This document shows positions 27,501 to 35,049 of a stretch of DNA of 64,000 nt, one piece after another (positions within the stretch are counted from its first letter, which is position 1; each line of letters begins with the position of its first letter). Source of the DNA: Salvator merianae (taxonomy: Eukaryota; Chordata; Lepidosauria; Squamata; Teiidae); contig QVOM02000116.1 of the NCBI GenBank assembly GCA_003586115.2, positions 36,607,946-36,671,945 of the forward strand. Direction: 5' to 3'. The translations under genes and the position numbers were made by a program. The notes under the pieces were generated by a model. It had not been told where the DNA came from, did not search any database, and saw only the letters and a list, made by a program, of their open reading frames with translations.

Positions 27501-30500
27501 GAAAGCACAGAAATTGGTTTATTCCTCTAAAGGGAAGTTCTCTCAGGATGCTGGTAAAATTTTACTGGGGACAATATATAACTGTATGTATTTGCTTTCC
27601 CAGTATGGCAAGACACTGTTCGATAACTATATTCGTGCCACACAACGGGCTGGCTTAGCTTCTCGACTCACAAAGCTAGGAAATGCCGAATCCACAACTG
27701 TGGGATCAACTTCAAAAGGTACCGACATGTTTATTTTCTGCATTTACTCCAAGAGCCCAGGCTGATCTTTCAAATTGTGTTTATATTTTTAATGTGTGAA
27801 TAGCATCTTGCCTAGACCTCTACCAGTATTCCTGATTGTGTTTAATCTAGTGGACCCCCTATTGTACCTTTCATGGTCTTTTTGCCTGAAATCAAATAAC
27901 TGCTTGTGTGATCGGTGAAATAGGGCCTTTGTCAGAGACACACAAACACAGCATATACACAGTTGACAGGACAACCTATCAGATACTGTTTAGAGATCCC
28001 CAGTCTCAAAATAGACTTGCAGTATAATAGCAATAGTGCCATCAGCACATGAAGTTATTTTGGTTCAGCTCAGTCAGACTTTTTCACTAGTCTACTCTTA
28101 CAACATTAGAACCAAATAGATGTTAAAATGTACAAGGGACCATTTTTTGAAAAAAAAAAAGCATCTAGCTATCCTCAATTAACATGGAGACTAAGGCCTT
28201 TCTGCACTTGCTAGTGTTCTCCACCAGCAAATGTACTAAGGCTCTCCCTTCTGCACATTAGTGTGGAATGTGGGTGGCCATACCCACCACTAGTATGCTC
28301 GTCCAAATCAGGAAGCTCACTGGTGGACCACTGGTGTACTAGAGCCAGGAAATCTGAATCACGGAGACATGCAGATTAATATGAGGGACTCATTTTGGCA
28401 GCAATCTAGATTGTGCTGCCAAAATGGGTCCTATGGGCCTCTGAGGCCAGGAGCCCTAGTTTCTGGCCATTGGAGCTGCAGAGGCCAGCTCCAAAACTCA
28501 TGCAAACTTCAGGGGCAGTGTGGGAGCTGGACTGGAACACCTGTCACTGTGCAGACCGTGTTGTTCCACCACAAAGCAATCCACTCCAGTCTTGAGACAG
28601 ATCGCTTTGATCCAGACCAACTGATCAAGACAACTGGTAAATGCAGAAGGGCGCTAAGTAATCCTATACCTTGCCAGTTGAATAATTTTCTATAATTCTT
28701 TGCTAGACTGTACATGTTAGTGTGCTAGTGAAAACCATAAGACATTTCTTGGCTTTGTTCAGTTTTACCAGGAGGGTGACGTGTTACTCATAGCACCTTG
28801 GAGAGATGTAAGTACCCTGCAAAGCCATTCAAAGAGTGCTGTAATGGCCAATGAAAATTAGTGTGCCATTTTCATAACAATGCAAAAGGAGAATTGTTAT
28901 TTGTATTCTCTTCAATTGAACTGACTTTTAAATTAACAAGCCTTTTTTTCTTTCCTGCATATCCTAGGAGGTACTCAGGCAAATGGACAGGTTCCCCAAA
29001 TCATGACCCTCACAACAACAGATTCCTCAGACATTGGAAAGCCTGCTGAGATGCCAAAGGTACAGTTTGAGCTTATGGAGAATTCACTGCAAAAAACACT
29101 ACAGTATGAAAAACCTCATGTTCATTTTATTTTTTATTTTTATTTTATTTTATTTTATTTCTATCCTACCCTTCTCCTGAAGGTCCCAGGGCAAGTCACA
29201 ATATTCCATAAACATAGAATAAAACACTTAAAATATAATCCTTCCTTCCACTCTGGCAGGAAAACATTAAGAGAAAGCTAAAATCAAAGACCTGAAGGAA
29301 GAAGCACCTTCTAACCAGGAGCTGAAAGCCATATAATGTTGATGGCTGGCATACCTCCACTGTTCCAAAGCCTGGGGGCCACCACAGAAAAGGCTGTTTT
29401 GTGTGCCATCACTCCTCACACCTTCAAAAGTAGCAGAACAACAGGTGCCTCTTCAGATTACGGGTGTTAAGAAAAATGGCCTGAATCAGTCAGCCATCTT
29501 ACTGTATAGGCATTACTTGTATAATGCTGTGGTCTGTAGTATTTGAAACACTGTGTACTACAAAAACCTATTATGCAAACTATTAGAAGTCAGTGGCACA
29601 GGGAGATCCAATCAACTATTGGGAGAACCAGGCAAACTTTTTAAGTTAGTGGTACAGAGGAAGTCCAGTCAACCATTAGAAGATAAGGGAATGCCCTCTC
29701 AACCACAGTGTGTGTGAGAGAGATAATCTATTAGAAATTAATGGTACAAGGCACAGCCAGTCAACCATCAGAAGTCAATGGCACGTTCTGCCAGGAAGCC
29801 ACTGGTACTGTAGTGTCTACCACTGTGTCAGTGGCACTGTGAAAATATGTTCAAGCAATGGTGCCTCAGGCCCTTTCTGCACTGGGGCTTAATCCGGAGT
29901 ACATTCTGGTATAAGAGCCTGCCATCCGCACCACAGCTGGACATTTAGTAACTGTAAACCTCAACATTGAGATCTACAACTGGTCTAAGACCAGTGTACT
30001 GAACCATGCAGGCATATGAATGACAGGCCCTGGTGGTCCCATATACCACAGGGAACCCATTTTGCCAGCGCTCTAGGAAGTGCAGCCAGAAGCGGGTCTG
30101 GCTCAAAAACGATCAGGCCAGAAATTACAAAGCTCCAGACCTTTGGAGCCTTGGGGTTGCCTGCGAGATCTCTATGGAGGCCAGCATGGGACAGGTTGCG
30201 TGTTCCACGACAGGGCAACTTGCAGTAAACAAGTGAAGTCACATTTTACCAACTATGTAAAAGCAAAACAACATTACACAGAATCCTTACCCAAGGGATG
30301 ACTGTTTTTGTTCCCTTTAACTATTATGGATAATACCTATTTATTGCCAACTTTGAATTGCTTCTCTTGGAGATTTTGGGAGATTTTTTTTTGCCTCAGG
30401 CTGAAAATGGAATTCAGCATCCTGCCAGTACAAATGCAATCCCTTTATTGGTTTTCAAGAGGGATTTGCCAGTTCACACCTGGCAAGTAACACATTTGCG

Positions 30501-31677
30501 TCCTCTCAGTGAAGATGTGAAGAGTGTCTCTGATGGTAAAATTTGCAGCCTATCATTTAAACAGTCCACACATCTGTCTCACCAGAATGATCTTTGGAGC
30601 TGAAGGGAAGAGGGAAGGAAGTAGAAGAGATATAATGTGTCATATGTCACATCACAGTGTGCAATTTTGCTAGCGCTGGTAGTGACTGTTTATCCCCTGC
30701 AAAACATATAAATCCATTGGTATTGGGACGCCATGATAATAAAAATTCACTATATGTTTAAGTTTCAGAGCACTGAATTTTCTTTCTTTTGCTCAGTTTT
30801 GCTGGCAAGGCAGGTGGACAAGATTATAGATAGCTTCTATGACATTTCAAATAGGAACTGGGAAATGGTGAGAGTTTCAGGCACAAACACTCCAAACCAA
30901 CAAAAGAGAAGAGAAAATAAAATCTTAATAGACCAATTAATCTTATGAAGGATAATTGTTACCTCATTGTGGATTACTGGTTAACTGAGTGGGACATAGC
31001 GCATCAATGGGAAAGTCTTTGCTACATAGGTTGCCTACAACCATATTTAACATAATTCTAGCTGCACCTGCCATTTTCTTTACTTTCCAACACTCATTCT
31101 GGAACTGTTACTTGTTTTCTAAAAGGTTACTAAACCGGGAGGCATCACTGACACCAGCCAAGGATCAGCAGCAGACAAGCATCTAACGAAACCTGGCAAA
31201 TTACTGCCACCACCTCCTCCACAACGACGATCCTCTGCTGTTTCAGCTTCACTGTCTCTAACTACTGAGGCAGGGGCAGAAAGTACAAGTGCTGCACCAG
31301 AGACCACAGAATTTCCACCACCCCCTGAACAGATAGTGCTGCTCCCCGAGTTAGAGGACCTGCCTCCACCACCACCTCCACCATCTGAATACTATGAAGA
31401 TCCTCCTGATTTCATACCTGCTCCACCACCTTCCTTTTCTTCTGGCATTAGTACAGCGGAACTACCACCTCCACCTCCAGTCTCTGCCCCCCAAATGCCA
31501 CCACCAACCGGGAAAAAACCTCCACCACCTCCTAAAAGACAGGACAGAAGTACTGGGCAAACAGAACAGCCAGAACAAAGTAGGGGACCTCCTAGGGCAA
31601 ATGTAGCTGTAGAAGGAGGAGATCTGATGTCTGATTTAATGAGAGCATTGCAAAAGAAAAGGAGTGAGGCATTATGA
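446..31677 (+). CDS. APBB1IP: APBB1IP (RIAM), complete 13-exon coding region
   Basis: Rap1-GTP-interacting adaptor molecule (MRL family, with lamellipodin). It links active Rap1 to talin and integrin activation at the plasma membrane and binds Ena/VASP and profilin. Thirteen exons, all with GT-AG borders and matching phases, join to 669 residues; human RIAM is about 666 (from memory). Order: talin-binding helix at residues 6-24 ([15 protein letters not shown]), a second similar helix at about 60-80 ([11 protein letters not shown]), proline-rich 125-154, coiled coil 155-180, RA domain about 181-274, PH domain about 310-420, proline-rich tail 487-669 ending in [11 protein letters not shown]. 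Exons: 446-517, 7739-7826, 9650-9951, 11035-11112, 12150-12309, 13650-13771, 15911-15985, 17923-18066, 24221-24331, 26238-26336, 27604-27718, 28968-29059, 31126-31677. The 5' non-coding exon(s) and promoter are not in the window. Family assignment is very secure; exact borders rest on consensus splice sites and phase only. Confidence 0.95.
1966..2219 (-). mobile_element. BovB (RTE-clade) LINE 3' fragment
   Basis: On the plus strand TTGTTCAGTCGTTAAGTC, GACTCCATGGACC and CCCAGCATCAGGCAC are classic BovB 3' sequence. The minus strand decodes to [21 protein letters not shown] and [12 protein letters not shown], the C-terminal end of the BovB reverse transcriptase, with an internal stop. Truncated and inactive. 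Confidence 0.9.
2215..2345. mobile_element. MITE remnant, family D (hairpin)
   Basis: Contains CCACATTAAAG and its inverse CTTTAATGTG about 50 bases apart, like the better preserved copy at 32800-33010. Confidence 0.5.
3113..3320. mobile_element. MITE, family B, with ATA target duplication
   Basis: Terminal inverted repeats GGGCCTGTTTGCACTTGCT and (reversed end) GGGCATTTTTGCACTTACT flank a 208-base element. ATA is present on both sides. Internal palindromes (AGCAAGCATTGAGAATGCTTGCT). Confidence 0.75.
5619..5970. mobile_element. MITE with ~36-base terminal inverted repeats
   Basis: The start GGCCCTTTCTGCACTGG, then CAGATTATATC, is mirrored at the end by GATATAATCCAG and CAGTACAGAGAAGGC. A second inverted repeat inside suggests a nested or composite element. 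Confidence 0.7.
6256..6402. repeat. GC-rich foldback element with ~38-base arms
   Basis: Arm 1 (6264-6300) and arm 2 (6358-6396) are inverted copies sharing AAGCCTTGGTGTTC and GCGGC-rich ends, with a ~57-base GC-rich loop. TTTATA occurs just outside both arms and may be a target duplication. Confidence 0.7.
7104..7238. mobile_element. MITE (135 bases) with TTT target duplication
   Basis: Inverted ends GGCCCTTTCTACACCGGG and (reversed) GCCCCTTTCTAGACTGGG extend about 35 bases. TTT lies on each side. Close relative of 5619-5970 without the extra inner part. Confidence 0.78.
7739..7826 (+). CDS. APBB1IP: APBB1IP coding exon 2
   Basis: Residues 25-53 plus one base. Starts after TTTTGTACCAG and ends before GTAAGT. 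Encodes a short PPPP segment and the FNFAIGFKD block conserved in RIAM. The next intron (7827-9649) holds two neighbouring MITEs and a long palindrome. Confidence 0.92.
8098..8509. mobile_element. MITE, family B-like
   Basis: Ends GGGCATTTTCATTC and (reversed) GGGCCTGTTCGCACTTGG; GC-rich interior shares blocks (CATGGCAGCAG, GTGCGAACAGGCCC) with the element at 39070. Start border approximate. Confidence 0.6.
8550..8995. mobile_element. MITE, family B-like, adjacent copy
   Basis: Starts GGGCCCATTTGCACTTG and ends AAGTGCAAACATGCCC. Lies only 40 bases after the previous MITE. Includes a perfect 14-base-arm hairpin at 8944-8975 close to its right end. Confidence 0.7.
9034..9147. repeat. Long imperfect palindrome (~50-base arms)
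   Basis: GGTTGGTAGCATGAG, AAGCCTACTTCAT and GATGCATTG in arm 1 are mirrored in arm 2 (CAATGCATC, ATGAAGTAGGCTT, CTCATGCTACC), with a 13-base centre. Confidence 0.75.
9650..9951 (+). CDS. APBB1IP: APBB1IP coding exon 3 (second talin-binding helix, proline-rich)
   Basis: Residues 54-154. A long T tract precedes the TTTACAG acceptor; the donor is GTGAGC. The [17 protein letters not shown] helix matches the second talin-binding site of RIAM. The 3' part is a proline-rich region with a run of PPPPPP, the type of motif read by EVH1 domains and profilin. Intron 9952-11034 holds nothing clear apart from a weak minus-strand frame noted in the findings. Confidence 0.94.
11035..11112 (+). CDS. APBB1IP: APBB1IP coding exon 4 (coiled coil)
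   Basis: Residues 155-180, a charged helix ([17 protein letters not shown]) just before the RA domain, as in all MRL proteins. Acceptor CTTTTCAG, donor GTATGT. The following intron contains a 334-base MITE at 11152-11485. Confidence 0.94.
11152..11485. mobile_element. MITE (334 bases), GGGC-TTTTTCACACTT ends
   Basis: Inverted ends GGGCTTTTTCACACTTG and (reversed) GGGCCTTTTCACACTTACT. Interior carries TAGTCCAGTCTATGC blocks and no coding frame. Confidence 0.72.
12150..12309 (+). CDS. APBB1IP: APBB1IP coding exon 5 (RA domain, first half)
   Basis: Residues 181-233 plus one base. Encodes the start of the Ras-association domain ([19 protein letters not shown], then [17 protein letters not shown]), almost identical to mammalian RIAM. 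This domain binds Rap1-GTP. Acceptor CTCTTTCCAG, donor GTAAGC. Confidence 0.95.
12594..12856. mobile_element. MITE-like element, family D ends
   Basis: GGCTGTATCTCCAC at the left and GTGGAGACAC at the right form a short terminal inverted repeat. Borders approximate. Confidence 0.45.
12994..13420 (+). mobile_element. MITE, family A
   Basis: Starts with GTTTTTGCACAGTGCGCATT and CCTGCACCACACTGG; same layout as 58988-59412, including CCATTTTTGCAC near the right part. Right border uncertain. Confidence 0.55.
13650..13771 (+). CDS. APBB1IP: APBB1IP coding exon 6 (RA domain, second half)
   Basis: Residues 234-274 ([19 protein letters not shown] and following), completing the RA domain. Acceptor TCTCTCCAG, donor GTATGT. 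Confidence 0.95.
13921..14080. mobile_element. MITE, family D
   Basis: GGCTGCATCTACATGCA at the left and TATATGTGGTTGCAGC at the right are inverted; the interior has the GGTGGTAGCTGCCACAC and TTTAATGTGG blocks seen in the copy at 32800. Confidence 0.55.
15139..15215 (+). mobile_element. tRNA-headed SINE, 5' part
   Basis: GGCTGCAGCTCCGTGGTAGAG (A box) and GGTTGCTGGTTTGATCCCC (B box) mark the tRNA-derived head. Only the head is preserved. It is not a tRNA gene: no acceptor stem closes. Confidence 0.7.
15456..15528. repeat. Compound (GT)n-(CT)n-(CA)n microsatellite
   Basis: A short GT run, then about 19 CT units and 9 CA units. It produces spurious low-complexity frames on both strands. Confidence 0.95.
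15911..15985 (+). CDS. APBB1IP: APBB1IP coding exon 7 (RA-PH linker)
   Basis: Residues 275-299, a Lys/Glu-rich linker beginning NFYM and ending ALLE. It is less conserved than the flanking domains but matches the human linker in length and style. Acceptor TTTTAATTAG, donor GTAAGC. Confidence 0.9.
16337..16560 (+). repeat. Squamate interspersed repeat (GAACATAAGAGG type)
   Basis: GAACATAAGAGGAGCC, GCTGGATCAGGCCATGG and TCTAGTCCAGTGTCC; the same family recurs at 19664, 35744 and 42001. Probably a CR1/L2-like non-autonomous element; family name uncertain. Confidence 0.75.
16738..16865 (+). mobile_element. tRNA-headed SINE
   Basis: GGTGGCTATAACTCAGTGG (A box) and GGTTACCAGTTTGATCCCC (B box), then body blocks CAGCCAACCACTTCTG and TTTGCCAAGAAAACTGC. 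Confidence 0.78.
16890..17075 (+). mobile_element. tRNA-headed SINE, second tandem copy
   Basis: Head GATTGGCTGTAGCTCATTGG and body as in the preceding copy, 25 bases downstream in the same orientation; longer tail (ATTCTGCCATAACTCAGGG). Confidence 0.78.
17705..17805 (+). mobile_element. tRNA-headed SINE fragment
   Basis: TTACTCAGAGGTGGAATG, GCATGTAAAGGATCTTGGG and GTTCAATTTCTGGC resemble the general squamate tRNA SINE head with decayed boxes. Confidence 0.6.
17923..18066 (+). CDS. APBB1IP: APBB1IP coding exon 8 (PH domain start)
   Basis: Residues 300-347. Contains [19 protein letters not shown], the first strands and the basic phosphoinositide-binding loop of the PH domain. Donor is GTCAGG, a weaker but acceptable site. 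The next intron (18067-24220, 6.2 kb) is the largest on this side of the PH domain and is full of repeats. Confidence 0.94.
19664..19885 (+). repeat. Squamate interspersed repeat (GAACATAAGA type)
   Basis: GAACATAAGAACAGCC, GCCCATCTAGTCCAGCATCC and GGCATCCTGCCTGTCTC, as at 16337 and 35744. Confidence 0.75.
19890..20400 (-). mobile_element. CR1-like LINE fragment
   Basis: GAGAAGGTGTTTCCCTTTG, TTTAGCACTTTAAAGGATAAC and GGAGCCAGTGCAGTTGATG correspond block by block to the copies at 29120, 39824 and 48215. Family is inferred from squamate CR1/L2-type debris. Confidence 0.55.
20785..21230 (+). repeat. Non-coding repeat, family C (GTGTCCAGA type)
   Basis: Shares GTGTCCAGA, AATCCCAGCATA, TCCAGGTA and CCCACATTTTCCTC blocks in the same order with 27020-27370. 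Likely a decayed non-autonomous DNA transposon. Confidence 0.55.
22164..22256. repeat. (CCTT)n/(CCCT)n polypyrimidine tract with (GT)n
   Basis: About 75 bases of C/T-only sequence followed by seven GT units, within the long PH-domain intron. Confidence 0.92.
24093..24206 (+). repeat. 57-base imperfect tandem duplication before an exon
   Basis: Two units, each with TTGAGA, a TCAATTTCC block and CATTGTAATGG or TATTGTAATGG, end about 15 bases before the APBB1IP exon at 24221. Confidence 0.75.
24221..24331 (+). CDS. APBB1IP: APBB1IP coding exon 9 (PH domain)
   Basis: Residues 348-384 ([18 protein letters not shown] and following through [10 protein letters not shown]), central PH-domain strands. 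Acceptor TTTTCTTTTAG, donor GTATGT. A 57-base imperfect tandem duplication ends about 15 bases before the acceptor. Confidence 0.95.
26238..26336 (+). CDS. APBB1IP: APBB1IP coding exon 10 (PH domain end)
   Basis: Residues 385-417. IKYLCCDD and [12 protein letters not shown] include the conserved Trp of the C-terminal PH helix. Acceptor TTTGTTAG, donor GTAAGA. Confidence 0.94.
27020..27370 (+). repeat. Non-coding repeat, family C
   Basis: GGCTGTGTCCAGATACC at the left and CCCACATTTTCCTCCCACTG near the right, paralogous to 20785-21230. Confidence 0.55.
27604..27718 (+). CDS. APBB1IP: APBB1IP coding exon 11
   Basis: Residues 418-455 plus one base, starting YGKTLFDNY and including [11 protein letters not shown], the helix following the PH domain. 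Acceptor CTTTCCCAG, donor GTACCG (non-consensus at +4 to +6 but fixed by phase to the next exon). Confidence 0.91.
28195..28654. mobile_element. MITE (460 bases) with TAA target duplication
   Basis: Ends GGCCTTTCTGCACTT and (reversed) GCGCCCTTCTGCATTT, flanked by TAA on both sides. Interior has no intact coding frame. Confidence 0.76.
28968..29059 (+). CDS. APBB1IP: APBB1IP coding exon 12
   Basis: Residues 456-486, [13 protein letters not shown] and following; a low-conservation linker equivalent to the human TQPNGQIPQ segment. Acceptor ATATCCTAG, donor GTACAG. Confidence 0.86.
29120..29460 (-). mobile_element. CR1-like LINE 3' fragment
   Basis: Begins with a (TTTTA)n tract (29125-29160), then CTATCCTACCCTTCTCC and CATACCTCCACTGTTCC; same family as 39824-40420. 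The A/T tract is the reversed 3' tail. Confidence 0.6.
29579..29790 (+). repeat. Degenerate minisatellite, about 3 units
   Basis: Units share (A)GT(C/T)A(G/A)TGG(C/T)AC, CCA(A/G)TCAAC and ATTAGAAG at similar spacing. Divergence suggests an old local duplication. Confidence 0.55.
29869..30230 (+). mobile_element. MITE-like element, right end unclear
   Basis: Starts GGCCCTTTCTGCACTGGGG like 5619 and 7104; the right half resembles the interior of 28195-28654 (GGAGCC, GAGGCCAG blocks). No clean right terminus found. Confidence 0.45.
31126..31677 (+). CDS. APBB1IP: APBB1IP last coding exon (proline-rich tail, stop)
   Basis: Residues 487-669 and the TGA at 31675-31677. Several runs of PPPP to PPPPPP, spaced by acidic residues ([18 protein letters not shown]), form the Ena/VASP- and profilin-binding tail. 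It ends with [15 protein letters not shown], which matches the conserved C-terminus of RIAM. Acceptor TTTTCTAAAAG. Confidence 0.95.
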   Translation, partial: VTKPGGITDTSQGSAADKHLTKPGKLLPPPPPQRRSSAVSASLSLTTEAGAESTSAAPETTEFPPPPEQIVLLPELEDLPPPPPPPSEYYEDPPDFIPAPPPSFSSGISTAELPPPPPVSAPQMPPPTGKKPPPPPKRQDRSTGQTEQPEQSRGPPRANVAVEGGDLMSDLMRALQKKRSEAL

Positions 31678-32720
31678 AACAATCAGCTTAAATATTAAGA
31701 TGTGTTTTGTGAGAAAATGGTCTTGCAAAATTGCCTTCTTGTCTTCTGATGATTCTGATGCTTCAAAGGAATGTTATGTTGTAGAAGTGATGTGGTGCCC
31801 ATCTGAGATGGTGGGTTCACCTGCTCCTAGTTCAAAGTAACTAGAAGTCTGGAAAACATTTTTGGGAAAAGCAGATTCTTGAAGGTCCATGAACTAAATC
31901 TGAGTAGATTACTGAACAGACAAATCAATTTAGTCAAAATTTCCCAGAGACACAGACTAATTTCACTGATCACAGACAATGCAAAACTGATACACACACG
32001 GTAATTAATATAATATGACTAGAACAACTGATACAAGATTCCCAGAGGAGCTTCTTTATTGCCAAATTTACCACTTGTGTTGAGGCTGGAAACAGTGGTG
32101 GGTCATAGAGCAATTCCATGAGGTTGATGGATGATGGCGAAGCTTTGCTAGGAAACTTCCCTTTGACCACAGCAAACCATATCTTGGGCTGTGTCTCCAA
32201 ATGGCTTTCAAACTGCTTTGGAGGGGGCACTGAAGTCTGTTCATCTCCACAGCACCAAAGGGGCCTGTATGGAGAAACTTCAATCCCCTTCTAAGTCACA
32301 AAACTTCATTGTGTGAAGAGCAGTTCCAAAGCTGCTTCTGACACATTGAGCTGGACCCTTGCTGTGATGAAACATCCCCCACTTTTGTGCAGGCCTTCTG
32401 TGTTTGCACACGTGCGAGGAGGCATGAAGACTTCAAAACAGCAGCTTCGGGGCCAACAGTGAACCCATCAAATCCCTTTCTGAGGCTGCCTGAAGCCAGA
32501 GAGACCTTCAAGGAAGCCTGATCTGGCACTGAGGCCAGTGCTGTGAAGATGGACTCTCAATCTGCAGCAGACCAAAACTTGATTGGGGGATGCTTACTGT
32601 TTATCTCCTACCACTCTCAAGTTCTGTCTCCCCATGGATGAAATAATTTAATTACTTTTTCTGTAAGTTAGGAAGAATTATTTCCAAAAACTTTAGGGAC
32701 TACTGCTGGAACAGGCTCTT

Positions 32721-32726
32721 AATAAA
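32721..32726 (+). promoter_or_regulatory. Candidate poly(A) signal for APBB1IP (proximal)
   Basis: AATAAA about 1.04 kb after the stop codon. First canonical signal downstream, hence the simplest choice. Confidence 0.45.
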
Positions 32727-32799
32727 GGAAGAATGAGAGATTCTTATCAAAACTATGTAGAAGAACATGACTCACAGATTCTGCCTCTAGATCCATTGA

Positions 32800-33010
32800 G
32801 GCTGTATTTGCACACTGAAAACAATGGCTTGAAAACAGTTTAAAGGTGGTAGAATCTGTACACTGGTGCCCCTAATCCACATTAAAAGCCAGAAGATGCA
32901 CTTTTAAAGGACTTTAATGTGGATTAGAGGTGAGAAGAGAACGTTAATTTCCACATGCTCCTCCCTCCAAGCCACTTTCATACCACTTTTTCACATGTGG
33001 AGATACAACC
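32800..33010. mobile_element. MITE, family D, with perfect hairpin
   Basis: Ends GGCTGTATTTGCACACTG and (reversed) GGTTGTATCTCCACATGTG. The interior has a perfect 15-base inverted repeat (CTAATCCACATTAAA at 32872 and its complement ending at 32927). Sits in the APBB1IP 3' flank. Confidence 0.72.
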
Positions 33011-34307
33011 ACAATAAAACACATTCTTCAGGTGAATGCCTCCAAAATCACAGCCATTACTTTTTGAGTCACTGTATGTAAAGATTTCATTGTTGATTCT
33101 TGCCCCACACAGGATGGAAATTCTTAAACAGCAGAAGGTAAAGGTTTTTAAAAATTGCTCTGGAGTAGTGCTTGACTCCTGGTGGGAACATGATTACAGC
33201 CATGTCATTTTGTCAGAAAAGATAAAGCAGTCAATTACTAGTGCCTTCTTCCATGGAGATACTGGGTAAACTAGAATCTTCTACATGCAAAGGAAATATT
33301 CTAAAATAATAGCTATTTTGGTAGTTTCTTTTAAACAGCTAGTGCTATTAAAACTAGTAGACAGAACCCACTCTTAATGGGGGAAAAGTGAAAGTCTACC
33401 TTTATTATACTCAGTATTCTGCTCAATATGTCACATCAATCTCCTCACTGGTTTTGAAGCTAGGAACACCAAACCAAAATCAGTAATTTTGTTTCCAGGA
33501 AAAATATCTATGAACAACAGCTGTGGTGGTTTTTCTCTTTCAAAGGTAAGCTAGAGCTAGGAATTTCAGTTCTTTCTTGTGCAAGTACCAAGACAGAAAC
33601 TGCTTTTAAGCGAGTCATATAAATATGTTTCACAGAAGCTTCATAATTTTCTGAATTCTTTGCCTTTCTTTACCTTTGTTTTTGTTTAAGACAGAATTCA
33701 GGGCCAAACACTGACTAAAATCTCTTTTGTGCTAGTAACAAAATAAGTAAGCAACCACTACTTTCTTTTCAGAGAGGATCAGGGGGCTGAGAGTATGTCA
33801 TTTCACTTGTCTGACTTGGGGGGGGGGGGTTGTTCATTTTTATTTTTTTTAAAATACTAAAGCTCTCCTTTTAAAAAAGCCACTGTTATATTTAGTGTTT
33901 TTGCTGTGCCCACTGCTTCAAACTGGAAAAGAGAAACCAGCCAACCAGAACACTGAACCTTGTTGGAGTGGTCCACCTGCCAAGAATTCTTCAGCAAATT
34001 TTCTTATTAATTCCTAAAACATTGCAACACAAAGTGAACCTTTATTTCCAAATTAATTACTGCTTATACAGTCACCTTGCTCAGTCATCTTCATGTATAT
34101 ATCTGTGAACTCTGGATGAAATACCCCTTGATTTCTAAGAATTCCTGCTGCAATTATGTCCTAAACTGCTGTCACTCAAACTGTTTGACATTCAGCCATT
34201 CAAAACTATAAATTATTTTTAGATTATAATTTTGGGATGTCTCTTAGCATGAACTCTACCGTGAACATAGTTGCATCAATGGACATATCTATGGCACAGT
34301 AAGAGCA

Positions 34308-34313
34308 AATAAA
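34308..34313 (+). promoter_or_regulatory. Candidate poly(A) signal (distal, + strand)
   Basis: AATAAA followed about 30 bases later by TGTGTGTCTGT, a good GU-rich downstream element. Use of this site would give a 2.6 kb 3' UTR approaching the convergent gene. Confidence 0.4.
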
Positions 34314-34689
34314 ATTGGTTGTGAAGAAATTAAAATAGTAATGTGTGTCTGTAAGTCTGCTCTACCTCTGAATTCTTTATTTTCAATATTAGAATTTAGG
34401 TATACATTATTCCACAGTCTACAGTTTTAAAGAAAAAACCCACATGCATTTAAAATAGAGACAGGTTTTAAAAAAGGGAAAAATAACAAAATAGCCGAAT
34501 TTCAATTCATGGAATTTAGGAAGTTTGAATAGGGACATTTAAACTTAAAATCTTTATGAGGAAATTTCTCAAAGGATCCCTCAAGAAAGAAATTGTAAAC
34601 TGCTGTGTCTGCAGGAAATGCAAAAAGCACCGATCTTGCAGAAAGCTGGTTGTGGTTGTTACATACTGCTGAATTATGGTAAACTCCTG

Positions 34690-34839
34690 GTTGACTGCAC
34701 GGGCAACCCTATGCTGTTTTCTTGGCAGAGATACAGAAGTGGTTTGCCATTGCCTACTTCTGGGGAGAGGCTGGGGATCAAACCAACATCTATCTGTTCT
34801 CCATACAGTGTGCTCTACCGCTGAGCTACAGCCACTCCT
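34690..34839 (-). mobile_element. tRNA-headed SINE (minus)
   Basis: Reversed, the head reads GTGGCTGTAGCTCAGCGG (A box) and GTTGGTTTGATCCCC (B box), followed by body blocks (GTAGGCAATGGCAAACCAC). Lies downstream of the SelO-like gene on the same strand. Confidence 0.8.
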
Positions 34840-34984
34840 GGGGTTGGTTAGGTAACATGATCAGCTGCCTAATGTTCAGGAGTTGCACTGAAAATTGGAC
34901 AGGAGAGGTCTTGAAAGGTGAGAACAGAGCCAGCAACGTACATCATGTGGCTGAGAAAAAAAATTCAAGTTATGCCTCTTCATA

Positions 34985-34990
34985 TTTATT
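34985..34990 (-). promoter_or_regulatory. Candidate poly(A) signal for the SelO-like gene
   Basis: AATAAA on the minus strand about 255 bases after the TGA, just past the SINE. Further minus-strand AATAAA signals are at 34377-34382 and 34041-34046, inside the APBB1IP 3' flank. Confidence 0.4.
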
Positions 34991-35049
34991 TGATCTCCAT
35001 TGTCAACTTTGTTTTCAAATTAAATCTCAATAATAGGTTTGCTTTTGCA

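Larger units (their letters stand above)
31678..34340 (+). other. APBB1IP 3' UTR and 3' flank
   Basis: No coding sequence is evident after the APBB1IP stop. Candidate poly(A) signals on the + strand are AATAAA at 32721-32726, 33013-33018 and 34308-34313; the last is followed by a TG-rich stretch, the usual downstream element. A MITE (32800-33010) sits between the first two. Which signal is used cannot be decided from sequence. Confidence 0.5.

Noticed and set aside
31392..31682. Gly-rich minus-strand frame
   Set aside because: Antisense shadow of the proline-rich last exon of APBB1IP.
33120..33245. Possible SECIS on the minus strand (ATGA, then AA, then GGA)
   Set aside because: The flanking stems do not pair and the loop spacing is wrong. 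It lies about 2 kb from the TGA within repeat-like sequence.
34085..34950. Other ATGA/GA pairs tested as SECIS cores downstream of the SelO TGA
   Set aside because: Spacing from ATGA to AA or to the second GA did not fit, or no helix could be drawn. A proper covariance search is needed before concluding absence.
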